The notes under the pieces: model-generated | What the model saw: the letters and a program-made list of their open reading frames with translations, nothing else | Told to the model about the DNA's origin: nothing | Databases searched by the model: none | Assembly (NCBI GenBank): GCA_016782885.1 | Contig: JADHXQ010000041.1 | Location: 1-37,774, forward strand | Reading direction: 5' to 3' | Source of the DNA: Phycisphaerae bacterium | Lineage (GTDB): Bacteria > Planctomycetota > Phycisphaerae > SM23-33 | DNA length: 37,774 nucleotides | Part shown: positions 9,079 through 16,601 of the stretch, one piece after another | Position numbering within the stretch: the stretch's first letter is position 1 | Layout of the letters: each line of letters begins with the position of its first letter | Made by a program: the position numbers and the translations under genes

Positions 9079-9145
9079 GCGGGTCTCCTTAACCACAGTC
9101 GATCGTTCAGTCGACACTGAATCCTATGCACTCGCCGCCGGATTG

Positions 9146-10966
9146 TCAACTGTCGACCAAATCTGACGCGCGATTCAGCAGTCGCACGTTGTCGACCAGT
9201 CGCGATTTGCGGTTCCGCGCCATCCAGAGCGACGCGAACCGCTCAGGCAGCGCCCCAAGGCGCCGCGCCAGGCTCCGCAGTTCGGCTCGCGGAATACTCA
9301 CCCCGCCCCGGGTGCCCCGAACCGCCAGCGCCCGTTTGCACGCCAGGAGATCCATCTCGCCTGCGAGCTTCATCTCCCGCAACGCAAGACGCTCGAAGCG
9401 ATCCAGCCCCGCCGCCGCTACCGGCCAGAGCCCCCCCGCCGAGAGTTGCTCGATTGCCTCCCTCGCTCCGCCAACCTCGATCTTATCGATCTCGCCCGCT
9501 TCTTGCCCGATCGGCTCGACCAGCGCATAGTAAAGTCTGCATCCGACGCGGTCCCTCACCGCCCCGAGTTGCTCGATCGCCCGGGCCAGCCGCCCGGTGC
9601 TCTCGCCGAACGTATGCTCGCAAAATCGCTGAGTGAACGCCGCGTCATCCACGCCACGCCCATACCACCCGTGTGCCCCGCCGTGCGCCAGCCCGTGCAG
9701 GCTCACGCCCAGGAAGTTGCGATGCCCGTAGTCGCCCCAGTCGGTATTCAGCAGTCCCTCGGCCCCGAACTTCCGTCCGGCAGCCGCAAAGTTCCGCACG
9801 TTCGCCATCGCATTGACCAATCGCGTCCCATGCGTCAGCCAACCGCTCGTGCCCGGGCATACCATAAACGGCAGTCCGCTTGCGGCGATCTCCGCCGTCC
9901 GGGCAATTCGCGGACCGCGAGCCTCGTATTCCCAGTTCAAAAGCGTAATGTCATTCGGCAGATCGCCGAGCAGTTCGGGATGTGCAAGTACGATATCGGC
10001 CCAGATATTCGCCCGCTTACCAAGCCGCCGACACACCCCAATGACCTTCTCGATAAATTGCAGGTAAACTGCGCCAGCGCCAATGCGCCCCGCGCGCCGC
10101 TTCGAACGCCCCTGCCCAAGCTCCCACGGTTCATCACCGCAGATGTTGAAATCGCTGCTGGCAAACAGCGGCACGAGTTCGCCGAGAATGTCCCTCACCA
10201 GCGCAATCGAACCCGGATCGCCCGGGCACAGCGTCATCCCGCCCGGATACCCGCGAAAACCGGGCAACTCGCCGAGATGCCGATAATCCTTCAGCTTGAG
10301 AATCTTCTCCATATGCCCGAAAGTCGCCTGCGACCCGACAAGCCGCACGTGATGCCTGGCGCAATGATCCTGAATCTCCAGCACATCAGCGGGCGAGTAC
10401 GGCGAATACCCCCGCCCGATCTTCGGATGATTCGCCAATTTGAACACGTTCTCGAAGTAAAGTTGCAGTTCGTTGATCTTCCAGGCCGCCAACCGCTCGA
10501 CCAGCGCCTTGACGGTATTGACAGTAGGCACCTTCCCCCGCGAGCAGTCCATATAAACCCCCCGCCGCCGAAAGTCAGGCCGATCATCAATAACGCACCC
10601 CGGCAGGCGCCGCCCATAAACCCGCACCAACTCCCGCAAAGTCATAACCCCGTAATACGCCCCCGCATCACTGCCAGCGAGAATCTCGATCCCATCACGA
10701 GAAACAGCAATACGATAAGCCTCCGGGCTCATGTCAGAACCCCGAACAATCCGCACAGCCGCCGGAGCCGTAACACCCCGAACAACCCGCCCCCGCACAC
10801 CCAAGAGTTTTTTAAGCGTGCGTCCCAGCCGCCTCAGCGGCAGCGCATCGCACGCCTTGAGCGAAGCCAGCATGACCTGATCTCCCCACCGAAACACCCC
10901 ACCCGTCCGCCGATAGCGTCGAACGGGAATGAGGAGTTTTTGGTTGAGTTCTAGTTTGGGATTCAT
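9146..10966 (-). CDS. GH20-like beta-N-acetylhexosaminidase
   Basis: A 606-residue protein with an N-terminal GH20b-like domain (to about 120; GAYYGVMTLRELV) and a TIM barrel starting at RPDFRRRGVYMDCSRG. FNICGDEPWELG carries the Asp-Glu pair that GH20 enzymes use for substrate-assisted catalysis. ITLLNWEYEARGP and NTDWGDYGH follow. It would remove terminal N-acetylhexosamine from glycans, possibly muropeptide-derived sugars. I see no signal peptide, so it may be cytoplasmic, in line with a recycling role (inference). No clear ribosome binding site precedes the chosen ATG. The 5' third has a marked excess of C over G on the plus strand compared with neighbouring genes. Confidence 0.82.
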   Translation of the reverse strand: MNPKLELNQKLLIPVRRYRRTGGVFRWGDQVMLASLKACDALPLRRLGRTLKKLLGVRGRVVRGVTAPAAVRIVRGSDMSPEAYRIAVSRDGIEILAGSDAGAYYGVMTLRELVRVYGRRLPGCVIDDRPDFRRRGVYMDCSRGKVPTVNTVKALVERLAAWKINELQLYFENVFKLANHPKIGRGYSPYSPADVLEIQDHCARHHVRLVGSQATFGHMEKILKLKDYRHLGELPGFRGYPGGMTLCPGDPGSIALVRDILGELVPLFASSDFNICGDEPWELGQGRSKRRAGRIGAGAVYLQFIEKVIGVCRRLGKRANIWADIVLAHPELLGDLPNDITLLNWEYEARGPRIARTAEIAASGLPFMVCPGTSGWLTHGTRLVNAMANVRNFAAAGRKFGAEGLLNTDWGDYGHRNFLGVSLHGLAHGGAHGWYGRGVDDAAFTQRFCEHTFGESTGRLARAIEQLGAVRDRVGCRLYYALVEPIGQEAGEIDKIEVGGAREAIEQLSAGGLWPVAAAGLDRFERLALREMKLAGEMDLLACKRALAVRGTRGGVSIPRAELRSLARRLGALPERFASLWMARNRKSRLVDNVRLLNRASDLVDS

Positions 10967-11181
10967 ACGTCAAGCCATAATGCCGTATGCCGTAGCCAAT
11001 TGCCAGCACCCAGTTGCCAACGGCCATCTCGTTGCCCCCTTTTCCCCTTACCATCGGCTTATCAATGATAGACAATTCTTTTGTCCTTTATGGTGCGGGA
11101 CGGAAAACGCTGTCCCATTTGAAAGCCGTGGGGGGCATATTCAGAAGCCCTCGCGATAGCTCGGCTAGTAGAGGCAATGCT

Positions 11182-11241
11182 ATGGAGCACATTACTGTCT
11201 TTCTGAGTTCAACCCAAGGCGATCTAACTGAGTACCGTTAA
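11182..11241 (+). pseudogene. N-terminal relic of a DUF4062 gene
   Basis: The frame reads MEHITVFLSSTQGDLTEYR and stops at once. The VF(L/I)SST..DL..(Y/E)R pattern is the start of the DUF4062 domain, found at the N-terminus of large multi-domain proteins, many with NTPase or repeat modules. A purine-rich GAGG lies shortly upstream of the ATG. Only 19 residues survive, and what follows in any frame is unrelated, so the gene was cut by a deletion or rearrangement near 11240. Confidence 0.55.
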
Positions 11242-11341
11242 GCAGGCCACCTGCCCGCGATGTGGGATAACCTACGAATACACACACGACAATCTCTCTC
11301 CCATGGCTGTCTCGGGCTCTGTCAATTGTGGAGACACTGAC
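11228..11341 (+). pseudogene. Interrupted small Cys-containing ORF at the IS insertion site
   Basis: A frame open from about 11228 contains CPRCGITYEYTHDN and then VNCGDTD, resembling a zinc ribbon, up to the left end of the IS4 element. Joining the flanks in silico across the target duplication gives either a Cys-rich continuation (HACGICC) or, in another frame, a membrane-like segment VFLIVVTLVGYVAG with an acidic tail. I cannot decide which was the original protein. No start codon or ribosome binding site is evident. Confidence 0.25.
11332..11341. repeat. Left target-site duplication of the IS4 element
   Basis: The sequence agacactgac lies directly outside the left inverted repeat and recurs at 12820-12829. 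The duplication may be 9 or 10 bp, since the terminal C is shared with the element end. Confidence 0.85.
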
Positions 11342-11389
11342 CAATGGCCCTAAGTTAAGCGATTTTGGTGCGGTGATACAGGAATAATA

Positions 11390-11450
11390 ATAGGCCTTCC
11401 TCGCCGATGAGAGTGGTGGAACCCATTACTCAATAGGCAAGGAGGCCTAT
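11390..11450 (+). promoter_or_regulatory. Hairpin sequestering the transposase ribosome binding site
   Basis: ataggccttcctcgcc (11390-11405) can pair with ggcaaggaggcctat (11436-11450) in a long stem with one bulge and one mismatch, loop about 30 bases. The right arm contains the Shine-Dalgarno AAGGAGG (11439-11445), just before the ATG at 11452. Transcripts entering from outside would fold it shut, as is known for IS10, another IS4-family element; a transcript starting inside the left arm would not. Confidence 0.7.
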
Positions 11451-11451
11451 C

Positions 11452-12786
11452 ATGTATCGTATCGTCAACCCACACAGTGAGCACCAACAATTTCGGCGTT
11501 CAATTCAATTGGCGGCTATCGAGGAGCAACTTCCCCAACGGGAGATCACAGACGTGTGCCGCCAGTTGGGCTACGCCTGGCGGGAGCGGCTGTTGCCACC
11601 GGAGGTGCTCGTGCGTTCGATGGTCTATCGCCATCTCGATCCGGATCGCTCTATTGCCGCAGTGCTGGCCGACATGGCCGCTCTGAGCAAACCGAGCAAT
11701 ACCGCGCCAACTGATTCGGCGTGGTGTCAGGCCAGATCACACCTGCCCGAGACTGTCCTGTCGGAACTCATCGCCCGCAAGGCCCGCGCATGCCGCAAGC
11801 GGTTCTCGCCGCAGCATCTCCGGTTCGGCCGGCCGGTTTTCATTGTTGACGGTTCGACCGTTTCGATGCCCGACGAACCGGAACTGGTCGAGGTCTTCGG
11901 GTACGCCAACACCAAGCACGGGTTTAGCCGCTTTCCCGTCGCCCGAGTCACCTTCATAGAATTGGCCGGATTGGAGATCATCTGGGACTACCGTCTCGAT
12001 CACTATCGCTGCGACGAGGACAGGCAGTTTCACCAGATGTGGAACGTGTTGCCGGACGGATGTATCTGCTTGTTCGACAGATGGTTCAGTTCGTTTTACA
12101 ACATCGCCAAGTTGCGGCAGAGGCGTATCGGCGTCGTCACTCGTCTGCATCAGCGGCGAGACCCGCAGCGTTTGATTAACAAAGGCCGATCGCTAGGCCC
12201 CAACGAATGGATCGTGCCTTTCGAACTTGCACCTCAGATTCGCCAACGCTACGACGACCCCGCGTTGCCGCAAAAGCTTTGGGTGCGATTGATCCGCGTG
12301 CGTTTCATGCGCGGCAGAAAACGCAGAACCATTTGGTTGGTCACAACGCTTATCGATCCGGCAAAGTATCCGCGCCGTCAGGTCGCCGAACTGTATCGCA
12401 GCCGTTGGGGGATCGAGCCGCGGATCGGCTCACTGAAGACCACGCTGCAAATGGATGTGCTGCGAAGCAAGAGTTCAGGGGCGATCCGACGTGAGGTCGC
12501 CGCCACGGTCCTCGGGCATAATCTGGTGTGGATGCTGATTCACGAAGCGGCCGAGCAGACCGACACGCCATCGCAAGCTATCAGCTTCGCCGGGGCGGTC
12601 AAAACGATACTGGTTTTCTCGGCCACGCTGGCCGCAGCCGACAACTCGGAGCGAGAGGATATCCGCTACGCGATGCTCAACCGCATTGCTTGCCAGAGAA
12701 ACCACCATCCCCCCGGCCGCGTTGAACCACGCTTGGTCAAACGTGACCTGCACAGATACGGATCCCTAAAGATTCCACGTGCATAG
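11452..12786 (+). CDS. IS4-family DDE transposase
   Basis: A 444-residue transposase. The catalytic triad is visible as VDGST (Asp133), FDRWFSSFYN (Asp209) and the YREK-type signature LYRSRWGIEPRIGSLK, with Glu322 the third acidic residue. The N-terminal ~80 residues (an ITDVCRQLGYAWRERLLPP segment) are the helical domain typical of these transposases. The ribosome binding site AAGGAGG is near consensus but lies in a hairpin. The gene is full length, ending 13 bases before the right inverted repeat. Confidence 0.95.
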   Translation: MYRIVNPHSEHQQFRRSIQLAAIEEQLPQREITDVCRQLGYAWRERLLPPEVLVRSMVYRHLDPDRSIAAVLADMAALSKPSNTAPTDSAWCQARSHLPETVLSELIARKARACRKRFSPQHLRFGRPVFIVDGSTVSMPDEPELVEVFGYANTKHGFSRFPVARVTFIELAGLEIIWDYRLDHYRCDEDRQFHQMWNVLPDGCICLFDRWFSSFYNIAKLRQRRIGVVTRLHQRRDPQRLINKGRSLGPNEWIVPFELAPQIRQRYDDPALPQKLWVRLIRVRFMRGRKRRTIWLVTTLIDPAKYPRRQVAELYRSRWGIEPRIGSLKTTLQMDVLRSKSSGAIRREVAATVLGHNLVWMLIHEAAEQTDTPSQAISFAGAVKTILVFSATLAAADNSEREDIRYAMLNRIACQRNHHPPGRVEPRLVKRDLHRYGSLKIPRA

Positions 12787-12819
12787 GCACGCATAGAATG
12801 CTTAACTTAGGGCCATTGT

Positions 12820-12829
12820 AGACACTGAC
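12820..12829. repeat. Right target-site duplication of the IS4 element
   Basis: agacactgac, identical to 11332-11341, directly outside the right end of the element. Confidence 0.85.
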
Positions 12830-12899
12830 GGTATTTTTGATCGTCGTCACGCTTGTGGGATATGTTGCAGGAGCAAAGCGTGCTCCAAAGGATCTAGAA

Positions 12900-12937
12900 G
12901 ATGACAATGATCTAGCCGAGAAAGATACATTGTCATC
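12900..12937. promoter_or_regulatory. Inverted repeat over the hicBA -35 box
   Basis: A perfect 10-bp inverted repeat, gatgacaatg at 12900-12909 and cattgtcatc at 12928-12937, with 18 bases between. The right arm covers the -35 hexamer (12930-12935), the position expected for a repressor operator. The HicB here has no obvious DNA-binding domain, so the binding protein is unknown. Confidence 0.5.
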
Positions 12938-12958
12938 CGGGGCCTGTAAGTGTATAAT
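12930..12958 (+). promoter_or_regulatory. Promoter of hicBA
   Basis: TTGTCA (12930-12935, 5 of 6 to consensus) and a perfect TATAAT (12953-12958) are separated by 17 bp. Transcription would begin at about 12965, exactly the A of the hicB ATG, so the mRNA is probably leaderless or nearly so. Confidence 0.75.
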
Positions 12959-12964
12959 ACGTGT

Positions 12965-13162
12965 ATGAAGCTGAAAACAACTCGATATGTCCACTGGCAA
13001 AATAAGGGTATGTGGCTGGGGTATCTTGAGGACTATCCCGACTACATCACCCAGGCCCGGAGCATCAAAGAACTTCAGGAGAACCTGAAGGATCTTTACG
13101 CGGATCTAACCGGGGGACACATCCCCGGCGTGCGCAAAGTGGCGGAGCTTCAAATAGTATGA
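12965..13162 (+). CDS. hicB: HicB-like antitoxin
   Basis: A 65-residue single-domain HicB protein that should bind and neutralise the HicA ribonuclease. WLGYLEDYPDYITQARSIKE matches the HicB partial RNase H-like fold, followed by a typical helix ELQENLKDLYADL. There is no C-terminal ribbon-helix-helix or HTH domain, unlike longer HicB proteins. The frame is open from 12950, but that ATG lies within the -10 box, so the ATG at 12965 is preferred. Its stop codon overlaps the hicA start (ATGA), which indicates translational coupling. The antitoxin-first order occurs in many genomes. Confidence 0.88.
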   Translation: MKLKTTRYVHWQNKGMWLGYLEDYPDYITQARSIKELQENLKDLYADLTGGHIPGVRKVAELQIV

Positions 13163-13338
13163 AGCGGAAGGACCTGATCACTAAGATCAAAAAAGCCGGG
13201 TGTGTCTTCATTCGTCATGGCGGGCGACACGATTGGTATCAGAATCCTGACACCGGTATCTGCCAGCCTCTCCCTCGCCATCGCGAAATCAATGAACATC
13301 TGGCCAGGCACATCATCAAGAAGTTGACCCGGGAGTAA
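13159..13338 (+). CDS. hicA: HicA toxin (mRNA interferase)
   Basis: A 59-residue protein. MKRKDLITKIKKAGCVFIRH, then GGRHDWYQNP, then a PLPRHREINEHLARHIIKKL segment is the whole HicA double-stranded RNA-binding-like fold. The conserved GGxHD with the catalytic histidine (His24) is intact, so the toxin should be active. HicA proteins cleave mRNA and tmRNA. The start overlaps the hicB stop by four bases. This gene is shorter than many gene-calling cut-offs and is easy to miss. Confidence 0.9.
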   Translation: MKRKDLITKIKKAGCVFIRHGGRHDWYQNPDTGICQPLPRHREINEHLARHIIKKLTRE

Positions 13339-13446
13339 AACCGGAAGACATGGGACCGCGCTGCGCGAGAGTTGAGAAGTAGTAAGTAGAGCGGTATTCC
13401 ATTTAGGATCTTGGATTTGGGATTTGGGATTTTTTACGGCCTGGGG
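13339..13446. other. Spacer after hicA
   Basis: No gene seen. It holds a short triplicated motif around 13410-13432 (ggatttgggatttgggattt), a simple repeat of no clear function. Confidence 0.4.
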
Positions 13447-13572
13447 ATGCGAACAATGAGGAAACTAACAAGCATGTCCTTGATCCTTCTGGTCGGTTTC
13501 TGCGCGAGTGGTGCGGCCGGTGATTGCCGGATGGGGTTTTCGGGAAGGACACGGGGCGAAATCGCTGCTTGA
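13447..13572 (+). CDS. Orphan 41-residue ORF with signal-peptide-like N-terminus
   Basis: The frame reads MRTMRKLTSMSLILLVGFCA then SGAAGDCRMGFSGRTRGEIAA-stop. The first 25 residues have the basic, hydrophobic and small-residue layout of a signal peptide, and VGFC could be a poor lipobox. Only ~16 residues would remain after cleavage. No good ribosome binding site precedes either ATG. It is either a truncated exported protein or a small secreted peptide; I favour a truncated relic because the surrounding DNA is decayed. Confidence 0.3.
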   Translation: MRTMRKLTSMSLILLVGFCASGAAGDCRMGFSGRTRGEIAA

Positions 13573-13651
13573 CGGGGACGGGGATATCGGAAATACTCTA
13601 CGGACACATTCCGTGCGTCGGTCGCGTCGGCCCTGAGACAGGAGCATCGCT

Positions 13652-14479
13652 ATGGGCAACATTTTCATTGGGATCAACACCGAGTACTCTCGCAGCAGCG
13701 ACAAGCCGTTCGAGTGGGCCGTCGAGCACGCGGCTGAAATGGGCTACGAGTACATCGAGCCAATGGTCCACTTCGGGCGAGAGTTGATGAGCGAGGCGGG
13801 CTACTTCCACACCGTCTCGCTGTTGGACGACCCGTACCGAATCAAGGACGCCTGCGATGCGGCGGGACTGAAGATCTCGGCGTTCCAATCTCACGGTCCG
13901 CTGGGGCGCCCGGAGGTGCATGGGGAGTACATCAAACTGGCGATTCGAGCGGCCGGCGAGATCGGCGTACCGGTGGTCAACACGGATGAAGGCATCAAGG
14001 CCAAGTGGACGAGCGAAGAGGAGGACTTCGTGCTGATCAAGTACACGCTTCGGGAGGCGGCGGCGGTGGCTGAGCGGCGAGGCGTGAAAATCGGACTGGA
14101 GTGCCACGCCCAGTACTCCAGGACGCCCGAAGGACTGGACCGAATCTATCATCTCGTCGATTCGCCCGCTATCGGCATCAATCTGGATACGGGCAACGCG
14201 TATCTGGCCGGGCAGGATGTCTGCGCGTGGCTCGAGCGTGTGGCCGATCGCCTGGTGCATCTGCACGCGAAGGACATTTCCGTGGAGCATTCCGATGCCG
14301 AGCGAGGCAAGGTCACCGGCACGCCCGTTGGCTGCGCGTGCGGAGACGGCGTGATCGATTGGCCGAGGGTAATCGACATCGTCCGCAGCGGTTGCCCGCG
14401 CGACATCGTGTTCTCCGTCGAGTGCGGTACGCCCGACCAGGCCGTCCGAAGCCTGGAGTATCTGAAATCCGTGGTCTGA
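13652..14479 (+). CDS. Sugar phosphate isomerase/epimerase (xylose isomerase-like TIM barrel)
   Basis: A 275-residue protein of the AP endonuclease 2/xylose isomerase-like superfamily. Typical blocks: GYEYIEPMVHFG, KIGLECHAQYSR (metal-binding Glu), GINLDTGNAYLAG (Asp), VHLHAKDI (His and Asp) and FSVECGTPDQAVRSLEYLK. These supply the usual divalent-metal ligands. Members isomerise or epimerise sugars or polyols; the substrate is not readable. The AGGAG site is 10 bases before the ATG. The gene stands alone and no terminator is evident behind it. Confidence 0.85.
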   Translation: MGNIFIGINTEYSRSSDKPFEWAVEHAAEMGYEYIEPMVHFGRELMSEAGYFHTVSLLDDPYRIKDACDAAGLKISAFQSHGPLGRPEVHGEYIKLAIRAAGEIGVPVVNTDEGIKAKWTSEEEDFVLIKYTLREAAAVAERRGVKIGLECHAQYSRTPEGLDRIYHLVDSPAIGINLDTGNAYLAGQDVCAWLERVADRLVHLHAKDISVEHSDAERGKVTGTPVGCACGDGVIDWPRVIDIVRSGCPRDIVFSVECGTPDQAVRSLEYLKSVV

Positions 14480-14688
14480 AGGATGCGAATCGAGCGTGTC
14501 GATCGCCCAGGCAGGACCGACGACTGAGGGCCGCTTGCGGCTTGGCAGCTAAAATCGAAAGGCCCTTCGGACCTGAAACACCGATGTTCTTCGGGACAGG
14601 CGGCTTGACGGATGATAGTTGACGGCTGATGGCACTGGGATGCAGTCGAGGTCCCCAAAGCGCTGGTGTATCGACGAATCCGTGCGTC

Positions 14689-15303
14689 TTATTTCTTCCG
14701 TCGGCGTGAGAGCAGCCCAAGGGTCCCAAACGCCAGTAGCCCGAGCGTCGCGGGCTCCGGAACGCCGGTAACAGTGGTGGAAATCATGTCGTCCGCGGGC
14801 CAGTCGGAGTTGTCCAATCGAGCCTGGAAGGTGAAATCGTCGGTGTCGAAGCCGGACAGTAGTGTGCTGATGTCCAGTCGGATCTCCATATCCTCGACGA
14901 TCAAGGCCTCCCAACCGGCCGCCAGGGGCGTCATCGAGGTGCCATAGAACGTCGTGATGCTCGAGTCGTTGATCAGGAGCGTGAATAAGTGGTTACTGAC
15001 CAAGTCGTTCAGCACAAACTGAAACTGCGTGACAGGCAGGAAGGCCGTGTCTCCACCGTTCCGGTCGAACGTCGCTACCGTGTCCACGCCGATGTAAAGC
15101 CAACCGCTGTCCACGTCGAACAGAACCGCATCGATGTCGAAGCCGTCCGAACCGAACGTGCCCTCGTTCGGGTCGTCCTTGAGAGTGGCGTAAGTGTCGC
15201 CCGGACCGATCGTGCCGTCGAAGTTTATCGGAGTCGCCATTGCCCCCGAAACGCCCGCAAACAGAACGCCAACAACGATCACAAGCAATTTTGAGTTGAA
15301 CAT
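14689..15303 (-). CDS. PEP-CTERM sorting-domain exported protein
   Basis: A 204-residue exported protein. The N-terminus MFNSKLLVIVVGVLF with cleavage near AMA is a signal peptide. The C-terminus is VPEPATLG, a hydrophobic stretch and RRRKK, the PEP-CTERM signal recognised and cut by exosortase (established for this family; no exosortase gene is in the window). The middle is acidic, beta-rich and Asp/Thr-rich (FDVDSGWLYIGVDTVATF), possibly a jelly-roll domain; no family recognised. I chose the ATG at 15303 because AAGGAAGG precedes it; the frame stays open to 15387. Transcribed from the promoter at 15422-15450. Confidence 0.85.
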   Translation of the reverse strand: MFNSKLLVIVVGVLFAGVSGAMATPINFDGTIGPGDTYATLKDDPNEGTFGSDGFDIDAVLFDVDSGWLYIGVDTVATFDRNGGDTAFLPVTQFQFVLNDLVSNHLFTLLINDSSITTFYGTSMTPLAAGWEALIVEDMEIRLDISTLLSGFDTDDFTFQARLDNSDWPADDMISTTVTGVPEPATLGLLAFGTLGLLSRRRKK

Positions 15304-15421
15304 GAGCTTTCCTTCCTTGTGGCCCAAAGCAAGGGCCGTTAACATCAAATCGCCAACATGAGCAACCTCCCCGGCGGAGCAGAGCACTGCACCCGCCGCG
15401 AGACCTCAATCCTTAAAACCC

Positions 15422-15450
15422 ATTATACCGCCAAACCGGGAGTATGTCCA
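15422..15450 (-). promoter_or_regulatory. Promoter of the PEP-CTERM gene
   Basis: On the minus strand, TGGACA (15445-15450, 5 of 6) and a perfect TATAAT (15422-15427) are spaced by exactly 17 bp. The leader before the ATG would be about 110 bases. Confidence 0.75.
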
Positions 15451-15701
15451 CACAATTTCAACAGAAAAACACTATTTTTCACAACCGGCAGCCTGGAAGC
15501 TATAACTTATCCTTCTGCAAACTAAGAACTTGCGATCTTGAGACGACAAAACCGCCCGGCAAAGCATTTAAGCTGACCTTCGGCGACGCTCCGCCATCTC
15601 AGGCGGTCGTTTTGCCCGGGGCTGCTCCCTTCGGCTCCGCTCAGGATCATTTGACAAAACTTCCGATCGCCTCTTCAAGTCAGTGATATAACAACCTGCT
15701 G
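15451..15701. other. Gene-free spacer with GC-rich inverted repeats
   Basis: Between the PEP-CTERM promoter and the murQ stop codon. A short hairpin (ccgcc at 15591-15595, ggcgg at 15602-15606, then tcgtttt) resembles a plus-strand terminator, but no plus-strand gene ends here. Nothing else recognised. Confidence 0.4.
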
Positions 15702-16601
15702 CTATTCGATTGCCTGGCGAAGGGAGTTGTTCGATTCTTTGAGTATTCTTGCGGCTCGCGTTCGGGTGGTTTGGCGGAAGTGCATTACTACGGCGAGCTT
15801 CACGCCGCCACGTGCATCGGTCAGGAGTTTGGCGGACTGGCGGCGGGTTAAACCTGTCAGTTCCATTACGATCCGCTCGGAGCGGTCGCGGAGTTTGTCG
15901 CAGGAGGCTCGCAGGTCGACCATCAGGTTATCGTAAACCTTTCCCATGCGGATCATGGACGCGGTGGTCAGGGTGTTGAGGACCAGTTTGGTGGCGGTTC
16001 CGGCTTTCATTCGCGTCGAGCCGGCGACTACCTCCGGTCCTACTACGGGGTTGATCGTGACGTCAACGCTGACCAGCGAGGCCGTCTCGGGGTTGCACGC
16101 GAGCATTATCGTCGCAGCGCCGATCGACTTGGCCCGCTTGAGGGCGCCCAGGACGTAGGGCGTCAGGCCGCAAGCAGCGATGCCGACTACCGTGTCGCGT
16201 TTGGTGATCTTTTTGGCGTTGACAGCGTCGCGACCGTCGGATGCGTGATCTTCAGCGCCCTCGGCTGAACGGACCAGTGCTCGCCGCCCGCCCGCGATAA
16301 TGCCCTGCACCATCGAGGGCGGTGAGCCGAACGTTGGCGGGCATTCGGACGCGTCGAGGACGCCGAGGCGCCCGCTCGTACCGGCGCCCACGTAGAACAG
16401 CCTGCCGCCTCGGGCGAAACGCTCGGTGATGAGATCGACGGCGGCGGCGATAGCTTTTCGCTGCTTTCCGACGGCTTGGGCGACGAGGGCGTCTTCGGCG
16501 TTGATAATGTCGACGATCTCGAGCGAACTCAGGGCGTCGAGACCACGGCTGCGAGGGTTTCGCTGTTCGGTGGCGAGTTTCGAACGGTTTTTCATCTTCA
16601 T
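15702..16601 (-). CDS. murQ: N-acetylmuramic acid 6-phosphate etherase
   Basis: A 299-residue SIS-domain lyase that removes lactate from MurNAc-6-phosphate to give GlcNAc-6-phosphate in peptidoglycan recycling. Key blocks: EQRNPRSRGLD, then FYVGAGTSGRLGVLDASECP with the catalytic Glu, a PTFG segment, GAEDHASDGRDA, NPVVGPEVVAGSTRMKAGTA and VDLRASCDKLRDR. Length is standard. The ATG overlaps the anmK stop by one base (TGATG), so the two are translationally coupled in the order in which their products act: AnmK makes the MurQ substrate. Confidence 0.96.
   Translation of the reverse strand: MKMKNRSKLATEQRNPRSRGLDALSSLEIVDIINAEDALVAQAVGKQRKAIAAAVDLITERFARGGRLFYVGAGTSGRLGVLDASECPPTFGSPPSMVQGIIAGGRRALVRSAEGAEDHASDGRDAVNAKKITKRDTVVGIAACGLTPYVLGALKRAKSIGAATIMLACNPETASLVSVDVTINPVVGPEVVAGSTRMKAGTATKLVLNTLTTASMIRMGKVYDNLMVDLRASCDKLRDRSERIVMELTGLTRRQSAKLLTDARGGVKLAVVMHFRQTTRTRAARILKESNNSLRQAIE

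Larger units (their letters stand above)
11342..12819 (+). mobile_element. Complete IS4-family insertion sequence
   Basis: An element of about 1.48 kb. The 19-bp terminal inverted repeat is caatggccctaagttaagc at 11342-11360, mirrored exactly at 12800-12818. It is flanked by a 9-10 bp direct target duplication (agacactga[c]), within the size range usual for IS4 elements. It contains one intact transposase gene and no passenger. Intact ends, duplication and frame point to a fairly recent insertion. It landed in already decayed DNA between a DUF4062 relic and hicBA. Confidence 0.95.

Noticed and set aside
9446..10954. A 502-codon plus-strand open frame opposite the GH20 gene
   Set aside because: It is a mirror of the codon bias of the GH20 gene; its product is Pro/Arg/His-rich with no domain, and the opposite strand encodes a clear GH20 protein.
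15591..15612. Hairpin with T-run resembling a plus-strand terminator
   Set aside because: The stem is only 5-6 bp and no plus-strand gene ends upstream, so it has no transcript to stop.
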